Assembly (NCBI GenBank): GCA_009760855.2
Contig: WPIO01000020.1
Coordinates: forward strand, 3,450,501-3,514,500
Length of the DNA: 64,000 bases
Direction: 5' to 3'
Origin: Cristatella mucedo
Taxonomy: Eukaryota; Bryozoa; Phylactolaemata; Cristatellidae
Shown piece after piece: positions 11,341 to 23,530 of this stretch. Every line of letters begins with the position of its first letter. Within the stretch, counting starts at the first letter, position 1. A model generated the notes under the pieces. That model searched no databases. It saw nothing but the letters and a program-made list of their open reading frames with translations, and was not told the DNA's origin. Both the position numbers and the translations under genes were made by a program.

Positions 11341-12892
11341 CTGAAGTATTCACAGCAGTTCTGTTGTCTTGAAAGAAAGCTCCAACCTAGGTTTGCATCT
11401 TGTAAAATGAGACATAAGCACAATAGCTAGTCATAAGAGTGCAAGGTAACTGGTCTAGTTACTGCCTCAATAGCAGCTGTCTGACACATAGCTAAGTAAA
11501 TTTTCACTGTCCAGAGAGTTGAGTGAGCTACCACGTGGAGTGCCATATCAAACAGAACTTTTCGTCGCTAGTCACAAAATGTGGAGCTCTATTCTCTTGC
11601 AACGTGCGTAAAGCAATCGGACCGGCGATTAAAGAATTCGACTGGTAAGCTTTAGCTGCTATAACTTGCTTAGAACAAGTTGTGGGCACAGATGTCAATT
11701 CTTAACGCTTTACTTCTTCTATGCGGACGATAGCTCCACGTTTACTAAGTTCGCTTTAATCAATACAGAGCTGCTTATTTAAAGAATCTCCCTATCAAAA
11801 TCAAAGTCCTTACAGACGTGTACGCATATTTCTATCCGTAGATTTATACGAATTGTTCGACTTTTTTATACTACGTTTTCAGTCAGGCTCTGGTGGAATG
11901 CAGCCGTGTCTGCTTAAGGTCTTTACGCCTTCGTTAAACTTGGCATTAGCAATCGTGCACATTTTATTTCGATGTATTAATCCAGTATTTTATTTGCAGC
12001 ACATGGAGACCCAACTGCAGTCTCTGCTTGTTAAAAAGCAATAATGTCGAAAGCAATGCAATGAAATTGTATTTTCCCTAATTTCCTTGTGCCTTGATCA
12101 GCATACATCCGAAATTTAAATAAATTGCCTGTCTATTAGGACAACTCACGCGTTGACGTGTAGAAAGATTCGGGCACAACGTTGGACACTTGTTTACTAA
12201 GTAACCTGTCCGACATCCGGGTCAACCCTAAACGTGGATGCGGACCCAGATCTGGCATACCAAACATGCGTGTACCACGCTAGCATACTTCTCAGCCCGA
12301 TCTTATAAGATTCGCTCATTCTCACTTGAGAAACGGCTGAAGTAGTGCCTCCCGGGAAGCGTGTAGAACTGTTCACTACGCTTAGTAGCCCAGCTTAAAT
12401 GACTTCTATTTTGGCTGCAATAGCCCAGCTCCTCAAGTTAGCCAGACCTGTAGGGTTATTTCACCCTCGTAGCCCCACCCCCAACACCCGCTTTTATTAG
12501 CTCCGCTAAATAATCAGTCCCTAGTTCATGATACGACGGTGCACTATTGATTACTGATTATTAATAAAAAAGGCATCTACATCGGCTTCTGTCCAACCAA
12601 TGGCCGTCTCTGCCACTAAACGCCTGATAACCTAAATTGGCCTATGCTGAGGCTCTAACCTAATCTTATTTCAGCTGCTGGTACCTTGTCAACTTCAAGA
12701 CTCTGCCAGTCACTTTTAGGTAACCGCATTATCATGCTTCGGAGAGCCTATCTCAATTGACGTCATACCACGCCTCTCGTCACACCACCTGCTCTTCTGA
12801 CTCTGGTCGATTATTTCCCTAGTTAAATTTAGATCTTAAATGAATTAAATTACTTTATTAATTACAATACTTAAATTAATCCCATAGCTAAC
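11341..12892. other. Intron V12-V13, no repeat recognised
   Basis: Mixed-composition intron. A missing exon of the A2M-like gene (see V13) may be in this interval or up to 14068; no candidate with good splice signals and the expected beta-strand sequence was found. Confidence 0.35.
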
Positions 12893-13025
12893 TTAAAATT
12901 TCTTGGAGACCGTGCCTTTAATTGCTACGCACTCAAAGCTTAGAACTGGCCGTCCATTGACATAAAGTCATCTCCTGACTTAAAGACATGCAAAAAAGAA
13001 ACTCAACAAACCACGCGCTCTACAC
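12893..13025 (+). mobile_element. LINE A remnant (C-terminal RT)
   Basis: Decayed match to the segment coding for SFGDRAFSSYAPKAWNS and the following FKKKLK, recognisable as TTGGAGACCGTGCCTTTA at its start. No 3' tail follows. Confidence 0.75.
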
Positions 13026-14068
13026 AAGCTTTGCTTTGTCCGAGCAAATGTTCCTTCTGTGAACTTGTATGTTTCAAAAATATGCACGTCGTGACTATGG
13101 GCAAGAACGCTAAGGCTCTGTTTAGCGCCACAGTGAACTTTTTTCATGCGTGCGTTGCTGAAGTGTGCCTGAATCAGTAATCGTTATTAACCAGGCGTCC
13201 CACTAACCAGTGATCGTGTCATCGTGCTTGTTTGCACGCTCGTTTAAGCACAAACAATCTGCGCTTTTGCATGCTTGCCTAAGCAAAATGCTTTGCTTGC
13301 CATTAGCTACTGATTATTGCTTCTCCGGCAGCGAGTTTTAAGCCACGTGAACGGAAATTTAGTTCTCCGAGCGTGCTATGCAACCGACTTATCATTATAT
13401 TTTTATTATTATAACCTCCATTTTTCATATGATTTTCACACAAGCCTATACTTTATATACATCCGGAATTATAGCACCCATAAAATACTTCTCTCCTTTC
13501 TTTTTGAAGCCACACATTACATATTGCCAGTAAAAAGGAGAATTTCAAGACTATCTTATACTTGGCGCTTCTATTCTTTATGAATTTAAAGCTTTTTGGA
13601 ACTAACTGTGAGCTTTTTGAATAGTAAGTAATATCAATTTATTTATGCCAAAGCATTACTTTAATCCAATGTTATAAAGAACGTTTCTTTATCTGAAGTA
13701 GAGGATGGTGTTTTATATCGAATGCAGTTGATTACGTTCATTTGTGAGGATAAGCAAAACAATGCTGACTTCTGTTATCTAATATAACTGGCTTGAAGTT
13801 TCTATGCGAGGCTATTAAAATATTGAAACCACTATTTTTAAATCAAAGTATCTGATCACAACATATGGTTAATCAAGCATAAACACCTAGACACTCGCTC
13901 GCAGCAGTATTTATTGTCTTACAATATTGTAGCTTTTACCCATTACATAGCCATATATAGCTTATATATCCACTAAGAATTAGGTTACCTAGTCGTACGA
14001 GCGATTTTACAAGCAGCACGCATGCGAACTCCATAACCCATGAAATATATCTCTCGGTGATTGGTTAC
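13026..14068. other. Intron, no feature recognised
   Basis: AT-rich DNA with no repeat family or exon recognised. Confidence 0.3.
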
Positions 14069-14314
14069 CTTGTTTTGCAATGCTCCATTGACGTTGAGAG
14101 TCACTGAGTCCGAAACAATTTCGCCATCCAATCCATTGGCGTAGACAAGAAAGGTCGCTTGAGGTGCGTACTCGGGAGTCAGCACCAAATCAAATGCACT
14201 TGATTGAATAGGAAATATTGAGTGTGCCACAATTCGACCTCTTGCGGTCACAATGTAAAAGTATTCTTTAGGAGGTTGTAATACCGAAACTAATAGCCTA
14301 ATTTTATCTCCGCT
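14069..14314 (-). CDS. A2M/TEP-like gene, exon V12 (MG5)
   Basis: 246 nt, 82 codons, phase 0 to 0, acceptor GACATTTCAG, donor GTAACC. It encodes YFYIVTARGRIV, matching the MG5 pattern 'Y.v..rG.Iv', then LTPEYAPQATFLVYAN, matching 'v.p.maP.a.llvY', and ends GALQNK. The family continues with a short 'V.v.F' strand before the next visible exon; that strand is missing here, so a small exon between 11.34 and 14.07 kb is likely unseen. Confidence 0.93.
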
Positions 14315-15345
14315 CTGAAATGTCAAATTAAGATGAAATTCACTTCAAGGTCACAATTGCTTATATAAAAACTGGGCTTATTAAACAATGCTTTCAAAGA
14401 AACCGGGATTAATAAAAAAAGCCAGTATAAAATATCAAGGCACGAATTCCATTACGGTACATTTAAATCTTCTTAGACTTAAGTATAAATTACTTCTAAA
14501 AAAAGTAGTGCAAGAGGCTAGATTTAAATATTTACCACGTTTTGTTTAATGAGAATTTTCATTTTTTTCTTCATGCCAATGCCATAAGTAAAAGCAGTGT
14601 TTCTTACTAGCATGCACCATCAGTGATTTGGTTGTTTTCCTATGATTCTAAGAACAGATTTTTTAAATTTCAAGCAGCGATCAGCCGTGCACAAGTTGCT
14701 ATAAATTTTTGATGATATGCATTTGAAATTTATATGTCAATCCTTTATATTGTTCTGATGAATTTATAATGTTCTGAATAAAGGTCAGAGCAGATGGGAG
14801 ATTATCCTTTGAAGAAAAGGCACATCATCAACATGAAGTAAGTGTTTATTTGTGACCGTTCTCTACTTGACACGAAATACCCTAGAGATAACACTACCGA
14901 TGATGCAGACATTGAACAGCTGCCTTTGCAGTGTCTTGGTCAATGCATGGGCTCACCCTAAACTCTAGCTTTCCATAATCTATCACAGCCTTTGGCTACA
15001 AGTGTTGCTGCACGGTAAGTCATTATGCTTGCATACTACTAAACGAAACCGAGGAACAAAAAATCCCAAATCCCATAGTACTTGACCTTAAAATTAGATA
15101 TATTTACGACAATTCATGGAAGAGCTACTGCATCACAGTGTCTACTCCCAGCTTAATAACGTGCGTATAAGCACTGCTAAAAGTATGAGAAAAGTATTCA
15201 ATGGTATTTTCTTAAATTATATACATTTAGAAAAGCTTTAAGAGATTCGATAACATTGACATGTAACTTTATTAATTATTTATTATTTTCAGAGAACTCC
15301 ACAAATTCATAGCTAGAGCTAGTTAAAATCATATTTCATGGTCAA
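14315..15345. other. Intron V11-V12, no feature recognised
   Basis: AT-rich intron without recognised repeats or exons. Confidence 0.3.
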
Positions 15346-15353
15346 TTTATTTT

Positions 15354-15525
15354 TCTTCAGAAGCTTTAGCTTTGCAGGTCCTAGACTGTGGAACTCGCTT
15401 CCACAATTCTTACGCAACAACATCTACTCTCCAACTGCCGACTATGGCACATCTTTTTCAGCGGTCCTGAACTGCTACTTCTATGCTACTCACTACCTCA
15501 ACTGCTCTCCTAACTCTGTCTCCCA
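15354..15525 (+). mobile_element. LINE B fragment (C-terminal RT)
   Basis: Encodes SFAGPRLWNSLPQFLRN followed by the YGTSFSAVL segment of LINE family B. It then passes into a long pyrimidine-rich stretch (15526-15742) and a TA/GA repeat. Confidence 0.85.
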
Positions 15526-15741
15526 CTGTTTTCTCTGTGTCTCTCTTTGTCTCTCTGTGTCTCTAAATTTCTCTGCGTCACATTTTTGTTTCTCTTTGCT
15601 TTGTTTGTTTATTTTTCTCTCTCGTTTCCTTCTATATGCTTTTCTCTCTGCTTTCTCTCTGTATCTCTGTTTCTCTCAGCCTCTTTGTCACCATCCCTCA
15701 CTTACTCGTTCTCACTTCCTCTCTATCTCCTCATATTTAAC

Positions 15742-15793
<52 letters not shown>
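15526..15793. repeat. Pyrimidine-rich tract ending in (TA)n(GA)n
   Basis: Imperfect CTCT/TTTCTC-rich sequence, then (TA)7 and (GA)n at about 15743-15793. Open frames across it are low-complexity artefacts. Confidence 0.85.
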
Positions 15794-15795
<2 letters not shown>

Positions 15796-16004
15796 GGCTT
15801 TCTTGTGCTTTTCTGTTGATCTACTTCTCGATCTATCGTATGTCTACAAATTTCGCTGAGCCAACGGCATAAAAAGTAATAACTGCTACGGGCTTCGTCA
15901 TTATCGCCAACCAACCAACGTCTATACATCACTGCACGCCGTTGTTTTTGTATAAAATCCTTTCCTCAAATCCGTTTGGATTTGATCCAAATGTTAATCA
16001 TAAC

Positions 16005-16385
16005 ATCTCAAATCCTTTGGAGACCATACCTTTAGTCTGTATGCTCCCAAAAGCCTGGAACTCACTCCAGACTTTTGTCACGACATCTGACTTGTCCACA
16101 TTTAAAAAGAAACTAAAACCGCATCTGTTTATTATAGCATTTAGTGGGTCTCTGTGATTCGTCCTCCATGTTCTTATGCGTGCTGACACTGTGCATGCTG
16201 CCATTAACCAAACTTGCATGTTGACCTTATGCATGTCACCCCTAACCATGTTATTCCTGTTATTAATTGAGCATGCTACCACTAACTATTCGATCGTGTT
16301 TCCTTTGCAGCAAATGTAAAGCGCCTAGAAAGAGATTTAATTATCTGAGGGCGCAATACCATATGCATCGTTATTGTTATTTTTA
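16005..16385 (+). mobile_element. LINE A 3' end fragment
   Basis: Starts in the segment coding for NPLETIPLVCMLPKAWNS (shifted frame), then the 3' UTR and the family tail with GCGCCTAGAAAGAGATTTAA. It is 5'-truncated. Confidence 0.88.
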
Positions 16386-17190
16386 TAACGCCTCATATAG
16401 ATAAATAGATACAGTTTCAAAAGGATTTCAGATGATGGCGACACTTATTTTGGGTACAAATCAATACGAAGCAAATTATTCTCCTATTTCAACGCCAACA
16501 TTTTTTACAGTTATAAATAGTCGGAGAATTGTTTATATATAATGGAGATCATGCATTGGTTGTATTCATTAAAATTAAGGATTAAGGCAGATTCATCTTT
16601 CTTTCGCACCTCTTTTATACTGGCTGATTGCAGAAGGTCAAAGTTTCCTGAATTTGATTGAATGACAGCATACCTTCAATCCCATAAGCGTAAATGACAT
16701 GAGTTTCAGCAACTTATGTGTGCTTGTCATGTGCTATGAAACTTTTTATGAAGCTCAATACGTCGTTTGGGAAATGATTATAGGGCACCGTTTTTAGTCG
16801 GAAGAAAGTTTGTTTCGGCGATGAAGAAACCCGAAGCGTACTGCATATATAGATTTCAATGCAGCAGCTCAATAAGTGCAGGTGCTCCAGCACAATGCTG
16901 TAACCACGAATGTTTAGTTGGCTACAGCTGTGGTGAGTAGTTTATGCTCAAATTTAGTCTACTGTAATTCGACCTGATACAATTCATGGCTCTTCAATCC
17001 ACTGTCTGACTAACCCATACTAAAGACTGAGAATCGGGCCGCACCTTCGCGAGATTTAAAACTATGAACACTTTTGATTCGTGTATCTGACTCAGCCACC
17101 TTTGCCTGATTTGAGTCGGTGGCTGCTAGTACTTGACTGCCTGTTTGCACAGAGACAGCACGATAACTGCAATAGTGGGCTGAACAGGAT
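16386..17190. other. Intron, no feature recognised
   Basis: AT-rich, nothing recognised. Confidence 0.3.
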
Positions 17191-17191
17191 T

Positions 17192-17745
17192 ATAATAATG
17201 CACTTGATGAAGCGTCCTCAGAGAACTCAATCTCTCTCTAGGCGCTTTGCTGCAAAGGTAAATGCAATTGAATGGTGAGTAGTATCATGCTTGATAAACA
17301 AGCAAAATGAATAACATGGTTAGGGGTGACATGCACAGGGTCAGCATGCAAATGTGGTTAGTGGCAGCATGCACAGTGCCAGCACGGATAAGCACATTCA
17401 GGACGAATCACAGAGACCCACTAAATGTTGTCCTAAATAGGTGTGTTTTTAAGTTCTTTAAATGTTGTCAGGTCAGGGGATGTTTTGACGCAGGTCGGGA
17501 GAAAGTTCCAGGCTTTGGGAGCATACAAACTAAATGCACGGTCTCCAAATGATTTGAGGTTTGTACGAGGTATTTGTAGACTGTTGGATTCCGAAAAGCG
17601 GGTGGTACGATGCTTGGCCTGATGGGGGAGTATATCGGAGAGATAGGCTGGAGCCAAAGAAGGAAGTGACGTAAAAGTGAGCGACAAAACCTTGAAGTCA
17701 ATCCGTTGCTTGACTGGTAGCCAGTGCAGGTCGGGCGAGAAGTAT
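17192..17745 (-). mobile_element. LINE A 3' end fragment
   Basis: Minus-strand copy starting with the ATT-rich tail, then the 3' UTR, then reverse transcriptase C-terminal coding (LHWLPVKQRIDFKVLSLTF). It ends at about 17745, so about 0.55 kb long. Confidence 0.9.
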
Positions 17746-18377
17746 ATCAGCGAAATGTGAAAGCCATCGAGAAAGGCTTTTTCATTGTTTCGCAGCTCAT
17801 AATTTAGGGATGAGGTCGCGGGGGTATTAAATAGCCTGAGTGACATTTCATGAACTCCACTCGGCCTCTTGAGATTTTTGAATTTCGACTTTGGGTGTCT
17901 AGCCTTGATGGTATGAAGGATATCTCCAGCTATTAGTCTTGGAGCAGAATATAACTCAGTTTGTCATCTCTTGATCGAATATACGAGAAATGAACTTTTC
18001 TTTTGTGACGCAATGTGTGCTCAAAGCATGGATTCTGGGTCACAAGTTTAAGATGATATAAATGGTTCGTTTCCTATTTTTTGGATTATTTTGAATATAT
18101 TTTATATCAAAACGACTTTGCTCAACACTGGGATTCACATTGCTAGTTTGTGAGGATTTTTACTTCAGTGATGTCTTGGACAATAATATGAATCATAAGT
18201 TTAATACGACTGAAAACTGAGGGGATTGACAGATTCCAATGCTCCCCTTAAATAGTTATTTTAATGCACTAAAATGTTCCTTTTTATCAGCAGTAGAATG
18301 CCGTGAATTCTAGTATAACTGCATGCTATCTTACGGGTTGTTTTTTCACACATTTTTAGACTCTTTCATTATTTATC
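17746..18377. other. Intron, no feature recognised
   Basis: No recognised element between two LINE A fragments. Confidence 0.3.
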
Positions 18378-18620
18378 TCCAGCCTGCTTATCAGAGCTAC
18401 TCCACAATCAGGCTTGGCACCTTACCACTCGCTATTCTAACTCAAATCGTTTAACAGTGCCTCTGACAAACCTCAAATCATTTGGAGACCGTGTTTTTAT
18501 TTCATATGCTCCCAAAGCCTTGAGCTTAGGCCCGAATGAGGTTTCGACCTCCCCTTACTTTTATGAAATTTAAAAGAAGCTTAAAATACGCCTATTTTAT
18601 AACGGCGTGTAGTGGGTCCG
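18378..18620 (+). mobile_element. LINE A remnant
   Basis: Decayed C-terminal reverse transcriptase and the first 3' UTR bases (CTCCAGCCTGCTTATCAGAG through TAGTGGGTCC). It is truncated at both ends. Confidence 0.8.
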
Positions 18621-18633
18621 AAGTTAGTAGTTA

Positions 18634-19005
18634 GTGAGAGAGGCGCTTGGAGCTAGACTACCAGCGCTGCATGCGCGCATGCATGCATTGGCGGTTTACG
18701 TTTGTACTTCATGTGAGTTTGAAGGTTTGCTCTCATACTCTCGTGTTGCTGAGGAAGCCGCTCGTAGAGCCTCGATACATGAGCTCGGTACTGTTCGTGA
18801 GTGGGAATTCTTAAAAGCTGTGAGAGGGCGAGTAGTTCGGAATCGGTTCTTGCATTCACAGTCTGTCAGCCGTCGATCGTCTCCTGACCAAAGCTTTTTC
18901 AAGCCTGCCTGGAGTTCTGCTCCTAACAAATTTTTTCACTTGCGTCGTCAGGTCAGTGTAGAGATGCTATCTTACTACGAGACAGTGCTGCTAACTGCTA
19001 TTTAA
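18634..19005 (+). other. Unassigned open frame, 123 codons
   Basis: An open frame directly after a LINE A remnant, with CpG-containing and less AT-rich composition than its surroundings. It has no domain that I recognise; it is rich in Arg, Ser and Leu. It could be chance, a piece of an unknown repeat, or an exon. No supporting splice or promoter signal is evident. Confidence 0.2.
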
Positions 19006-19360
19006 CTTGCAGCGGCATTGCCTTGGTCCTTCCGGTAAGGAGTGGTCTTTTAAAGTGATTTATGTGCTAATGATGTGCCAATGATTAAGACTGCTTGGGA
19101 TTGGCAAGAAGCTTTTTTGCACTTACACGAAACAAGTTTTTCAGTTCATTGACTTTTTGGCTTTACTATTTACTTTTTTGTTGATTTCTTCCAAATGTCG
19201 CCATAACGGCCTTTTATGGGTATGCCAACCTTCCATTGCTGCCACTCAAGGCCAAGTCTGAAACCATAGTTAACACTGAGGCGACAAGCCATCTAGCCAG
19301 TCTTGGTAGGCTTGCAAGGATAGTTCCAACCCCAACATGGTCTGCTAATACAATAAAGAG

Positions 19361-19402
19361 TAGCTGACTCAGCTGCCGCATTGAAATAGCAACAGAAGAG
19401 CC
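19361..19402 (-). mobile_element. SINE-B 3' end fragment
   Basis: The reverse complement of the SINE-B tail (TAGCTGACTCAGCTGCCGCA then AACAGAAGAGCC). A SINE-A copy begins 9 bp further on, so the SINE-B was probably cut by that insertion or was already truncated. Confidence 0.65.
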
Positions 19403-19410
19403 TAGTGGCG

Positions 19411-19544
19411 CTGGTTTGGCCAAGTGATTAGATGCTCGCCCGGACCAAGGTCGTGGGCTCGAGTTCTGTGGCATATGTGAAGCGCCTGAATAGAGATTAA
19501 GTTCTCTTAGGGTTCTATACAAATGAATTTTATTTATTTATTTA
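19411..19544 (+). mobile_element. SINE-A copy
   Basis: Head CTGGTTTGGCCAAGTGATTA, shortened in the CCGACCAAGG region, then GTGAAGCGCCTGAATAGAG and an ATTT-rich tail. Confidence 0.85.
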
Positions 19545-19876
19545 CTACCCAGGCAAGGGCCTCGGGAGAGATTTAGCTTTCTGGTGGTGCTGTGCAAATG
19601 TATTGTGTTATTATAGTGATGTAATGTAGAATCCATAATTTGAAAATAAGAAACTATTTAACAGATTGAATTGAAGTAAATATGGCTAGATATGAACTTT
19701 AAAAGAAAACTCGGCAACTGCTTTTATACTGAGGACTTCATATCGACACATCGTCCAAGCTCAATTTCTGAAATGCATAATAATTCAACTGCCACAAAAG
19801 CAGTTGCACTGCATGAGAACATGCGCTGCTGTAGTGAAATGCTGGCTTGAATAACGCCATGGACGATCTAGATTAC

Positions 19877-19987
19877 CTTTAGAGTGTTTGTAGGTCCATA
19901 GGTTTGTATGCGAATATTGTTGCTGCCGCTGACCGAAAAACGATTGACATTCTTGGTGGATGAAATGCTCTGACCTTTGTAAACTAA
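19877..19987 (-). CDS. A2M/TEP-like gene, exon V11 (MG4-MG5)
   Basis: 111 nt, 37 codons, phase 0 to 0. The acceptor TTGACTTTACAG is strong; the donor is GTAATC. It encodes LVYKGQSISSTKNVN and ends GPTNTLK, the strand leading into MG5. V12 then begins SGDKIRLLVSV, giving the 'S...LK.GD...L.V' pattern of MG5 in TEP and CD109 proteins. It was identified by reading between splice sites because it contains no in-frame ATG. Confidence 0.88.
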
Positions 19988-20764
19988 CTGTAAAGTCAAA
20001 TTAGTTAATCGTTAAACACTCAATACATTATTTGCAAAGGGGACGCTTATATAAGATAGCGGGCAGCATAAAGGACAACTGATATTTCCGACGATAGCCC
20101 TGCATAAACGAGATCTACTTGATTTATATTGTCATATTTTTTCATTCTAGTAATAATAATAATATACCGTCGTATCCCTATTTGACGTTATGCTCAGATT
20201 CCTCACGTAAAACGGCATTCATACTTTGCTTGCGCTATAAATATTGGGAGCTTTCAATCTTTTAATTAATTTAATAATATTTTAATGCCGAAGCTAAGCG
20301 ATATGCTGCAAATCTGGCAACTAGTTTTAGTAGTGCCAGTGGATGTCTTTGTTGCAAATTTATTATTAGCAGCACTTTTGGATGTAAGATAACCACACAA
20401 TTTATTCAATACCGTGATAATACACCTGCAATCAGCGGGTAAACTTTTCTCGGAAATCTCAAGGGAGGTCCCTGCCAAAATTCCTACGTACATCACTTCA
20501 ATTGCTATTAAAATATAAAGTATTCCATGATAGAGCGAGCTTACAGACGTTGCACGACTGTATCACATTATTCTTGCGATCACTTTCAGTAGATCCTAAA
20601 AACAAATGCATTCAAAAAGAAGCAGAAAACACATTCGTTCGTGGCACCCGTTGCTCCTTTCTTGTGAATCATACTCGGCATGCTTAGGCAAGCTGAAGTT
20701 TCGCATTTTATCACTCTAAAAATTGACACGCTTTTTCCTGCATAACTAAAATACCTAGAAAGGC
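19988..20764. other. Intron V10-V11, no feature recognised
   Basis: AT-rich; an AATAAT patch at about 20148. Nothing else was recognised. Confidence 0.3.
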
Positions 20765-20765
20765 A

Positions 20766-21585
20766 TTTAATAATAATAATAATAATGATAGTCATAATAA
20801 ATTAATAAAGCGCCGTCAGAGAACTCAATCACTTTCTAGGCACTTTGCATTCATTTGCTGCACAGGAAGCACAATCGAACGGTTAGTGGTAGTATGCTCA
20901 ATAAACAAAAAGACTAACATGGTTAGGGGTGACATGCACAGAGTCAATATGCAAGTATGGCTATGGGCAGCATGCACAGTGTCAGTACGAAAAGCACATA
21001 CAGGTTGAATCACAGATACCAACTAAATTCTGTCATAAATAGGTGCGTTTTTAATTTCCTTTAAATTTGGGCGAGTCAGGAGATATCGTGACGCAAGTCG
21101 GTAGTGAGTTCCGGGATTTTGGAAGCATGCGAACTAAAGACACTGCCTTCAAAGAATTTGAGGTTTGTACGAAGTATAGGTAAACCGTTAGATTCCAAAA
21201 AGCGTTTGGTGCAACGCTTAGCCTGGTGGGGGAGTAGATCTGACAGGTAGGCTAAAGCAAAGAATGAAGGGATATGAAACTGAGTGACCGAGCCTTGAAG
21301 TCGGTGCGTTGTTTGACTGGGAGCCAGTGCAGGTCGGCGAGAAGTAGTGTGATATGGCAACCGCGACGCTCACGACAGACAAGCCTAGCCGCAAGACTTT
21401 TGCACCAGCTGTAAGTGCCTGATTAAACCGGCCGGTATACCAGCAAGCAGTTAGTTACAGAAGTCAAAACGGAATGTCACAAATGCATGGACCAGCTTAG
21501 ATATGTTATACCTATATTGTCTAAACAACCCCGAATTTCAGCTATGTTACGTAGCTAAAAGTAGACAGACTTTACTGATTTATTT
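20766..21585 (-). mobile_element. LINE A 5'-truncated copy
   Basis: ATT repeats, the 3' tail (AAAGTGATTGAGTTCTCTGA on the minus strand), 3' UTR and C-terminal reverse transcriptase with frame breaks. The 5' end faces the next copy head-to-head across about 220 bp. Confidence 0.88.
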
Positions 21586-22200
21586 TTCTTGTGATGTGAT
21601 CTAAATGTTTGTTCTCAATTATTAATTTTGTCTCAAAGTACGCACCGCTATGTTTTCAGGTATAATCGGTTAATATGCACCCAAATTTTAGATTCTTTTT
21701 TCGAAGATATGTTATTTTAACAACTACCCAGGTTTTGTGATGAATTTTCAATAAGAATAACTTAATTACTCCGAACACTATAACGAGCTGCAGCTCAGTT
21801 TTTGTATAATGGCGAAGCTAATATCCCAATCAAAGAAGACAACAAGTCCTTTAGACCCTACTCCCACTGTTCTGTTTCTACGATGCATCATTAACATGTC
21901 ATTAGCCTCAGGTCATGTCCCAGCACCTTTCAATAAAGTGTAGTCGGGCCACTACTCAAGAAACCGACACTAGACAAAGAGAGTTTGAAAAACTTCCGCC
22001 CAGTCTCCCTTCTACCGTTCTTAATGCGCGACACTAGAACAAGTCATGGCAAACAGCTGAACATATATATTAAAACTGTAAACCTTGCTAGTAAGTTCCA
22101 GACTAGTTTTAGAGCTCATCCCTCCACATAGTAAGCATTGCTTCGGGTGTAAAACGACCTAATTAGGAATGCAGAAATTGATAGAGTATCTCTGCTTGTT

Positions 22201-22494
22201 TTGCTTGATCTTTCGGCCGCTTTTGATACTATCGATCACCAAGACCTTCTTGAGCGCCTCTCATCTCGCATGGCCATCACTGGCACTGCTCTGCGATTTT
22301 TCAGGTCATATCTCAGTGGGAGTCTCCGGAGTGTTGATGTGAATGCACAAAGATCTTCCGAGGAGTCCCTGAAATATGGGGTACCTCAGGGCTCCGTGCT
22401 AGGTCCGGTTCTTTTCACGGTTTATACTCTTCCTCTAGCCAATGTGATTGCCAAGCACAATATAGGTTTTCGTTTTTATACGGATGACACTCAG

Positions 22495-22499
<5 letters not shown>
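22201..22499 (+). pseudogene. Reverse transcriptase core fragment (LINE A)
   Basis: An open stretch of RT fingers/palm ending at the FYTDDTQLY catalytic box, where YADD reads YTDD. It is cut immediately after by the SINE insertion, so it cannot give an enzyme. Confidence 0.85.
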
Positions 22500-22553
<54 letters not shown>

Positions 22554-22691
22554 TTTATATAGCGCCCCAAGAGAGCTTAATCTCTATTCAGGCGCTTCAC
22601 ATATGCCTCGGGGCTCGGGCCCACGACCTCAGTCAGACCTTGGTCGGGGCGATCACCTTAACCGCTAGACCAAACCAGCTCGGCAGCAAAC
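22500..22691 (-). mobile_element. SINE-A inserted in LINE A, with (AT)n tail
   Basis: A minus-strand SINE-A, 5' end near 22691 and 3' end running into (AT)n at 22500-22551. Flanked by the 8-bp direct repeat CAGCTGTA (22492-22499 and 22692-22699), a target-site duplication of LINE sequence. The insertion postdates the LINE. Confidence 0.9.
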
Positions 22692-23530
22692 CAGCTGTAC
22701 TAACCTTTGATTGGATCCCTCTAGTAAGACGAATTCTCTCGACTCGCTTGCTGCATGTATTGATTAGCTACATAGCATTGCTAAAATTCGGGCTGGTTTA
22801 GACATGGATACGACATCTAAGTTGGTCCATGCATTTGTGATATCCCACCTTGATTTCTGTGACTCGCTGCTTGCTGGTCTACCGGCCTATGCAATCGGGC
22901 GCTTACAGATGGTGCCAAACTCTGTAGCTAGGCTTGTCTGTCGCTATCGTCACAGTTACCACATGACGCCCCTTCTCGCCGAGCTGCACTGGCTCCCAAT
23001 CAACCAACGCATCGACTTCAAGGTTTTGTCGCTCACTTTTAGGTCCCTTCATTTTTTGACTCCAGCCTACCTATCAGATCTGCTCCCCCATCAGGCTAGG
23101 CATCTTTCCACCTGCTTTCGGAATTTAGCTGTTTAACTATACCTCGTACCAACGTCAAATACGTCAAATCCTTTGGAGACCGTGCCTTTAGTTGGTGTGC
23201 TCCCAAAGCGTGGAAATTACTCCCGACTCACAACATCTCCTGACTTGACCACATTTAAAAAGAAACTGAAGTCCTATCTATTTATGAGAGCATTTAGTGG
23301 GTCACCGTGATTTTTCCTTTACGTGCTTATGCATACCCACACTGTTGTATGCTGCCACTAACCACACTTGCATGTTGTCCCTGTGCATGTCACCCCTAAC
23401 CATGTTATTCATGTTGTTTGTTGAGCATGCTACCACTCAGCATTCGATCGTGCTTCCTTTGCGGCAATTGTAAGGCGCCTATCAAGAGAGTGAGTTCTCT
23501 GAGTGTGCTTTATCAAATGTATTATCAATA

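Larger units (their letters stand above)
21805..23530 (+). mobile_element. LINE A copy, RT to 3' end, interrupted by a SINE
   Basis: Begins at the segment coding SQSKKT.SPLDP of the reverse transcriptase, contains LDLSAAFDTIDH (about 22204-22239) and [19 protein letters not shown], and is interrupted at 22500-22691 by SINE-A. It resumes with a deleted stretch, then ARLVCRYRH, LHWLPINQRIDF and the 3' tail near 23470. It is non-coding because of many frame breaks. Confidence 0.9.

Noticed and set aside
14028-14068. Possible extra A2M exon just 3' of V12 (FACVLLVKS frame)
   Set aside because: It would need a ~25-40 nt intron and a poor acceptor, and does not match the family; treated as intron.
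18634-19005. 123-codon frame as a confirmed gene
   Set aside because: No domain, no splice or expression evidence; kept only as a low-confidence open frame.
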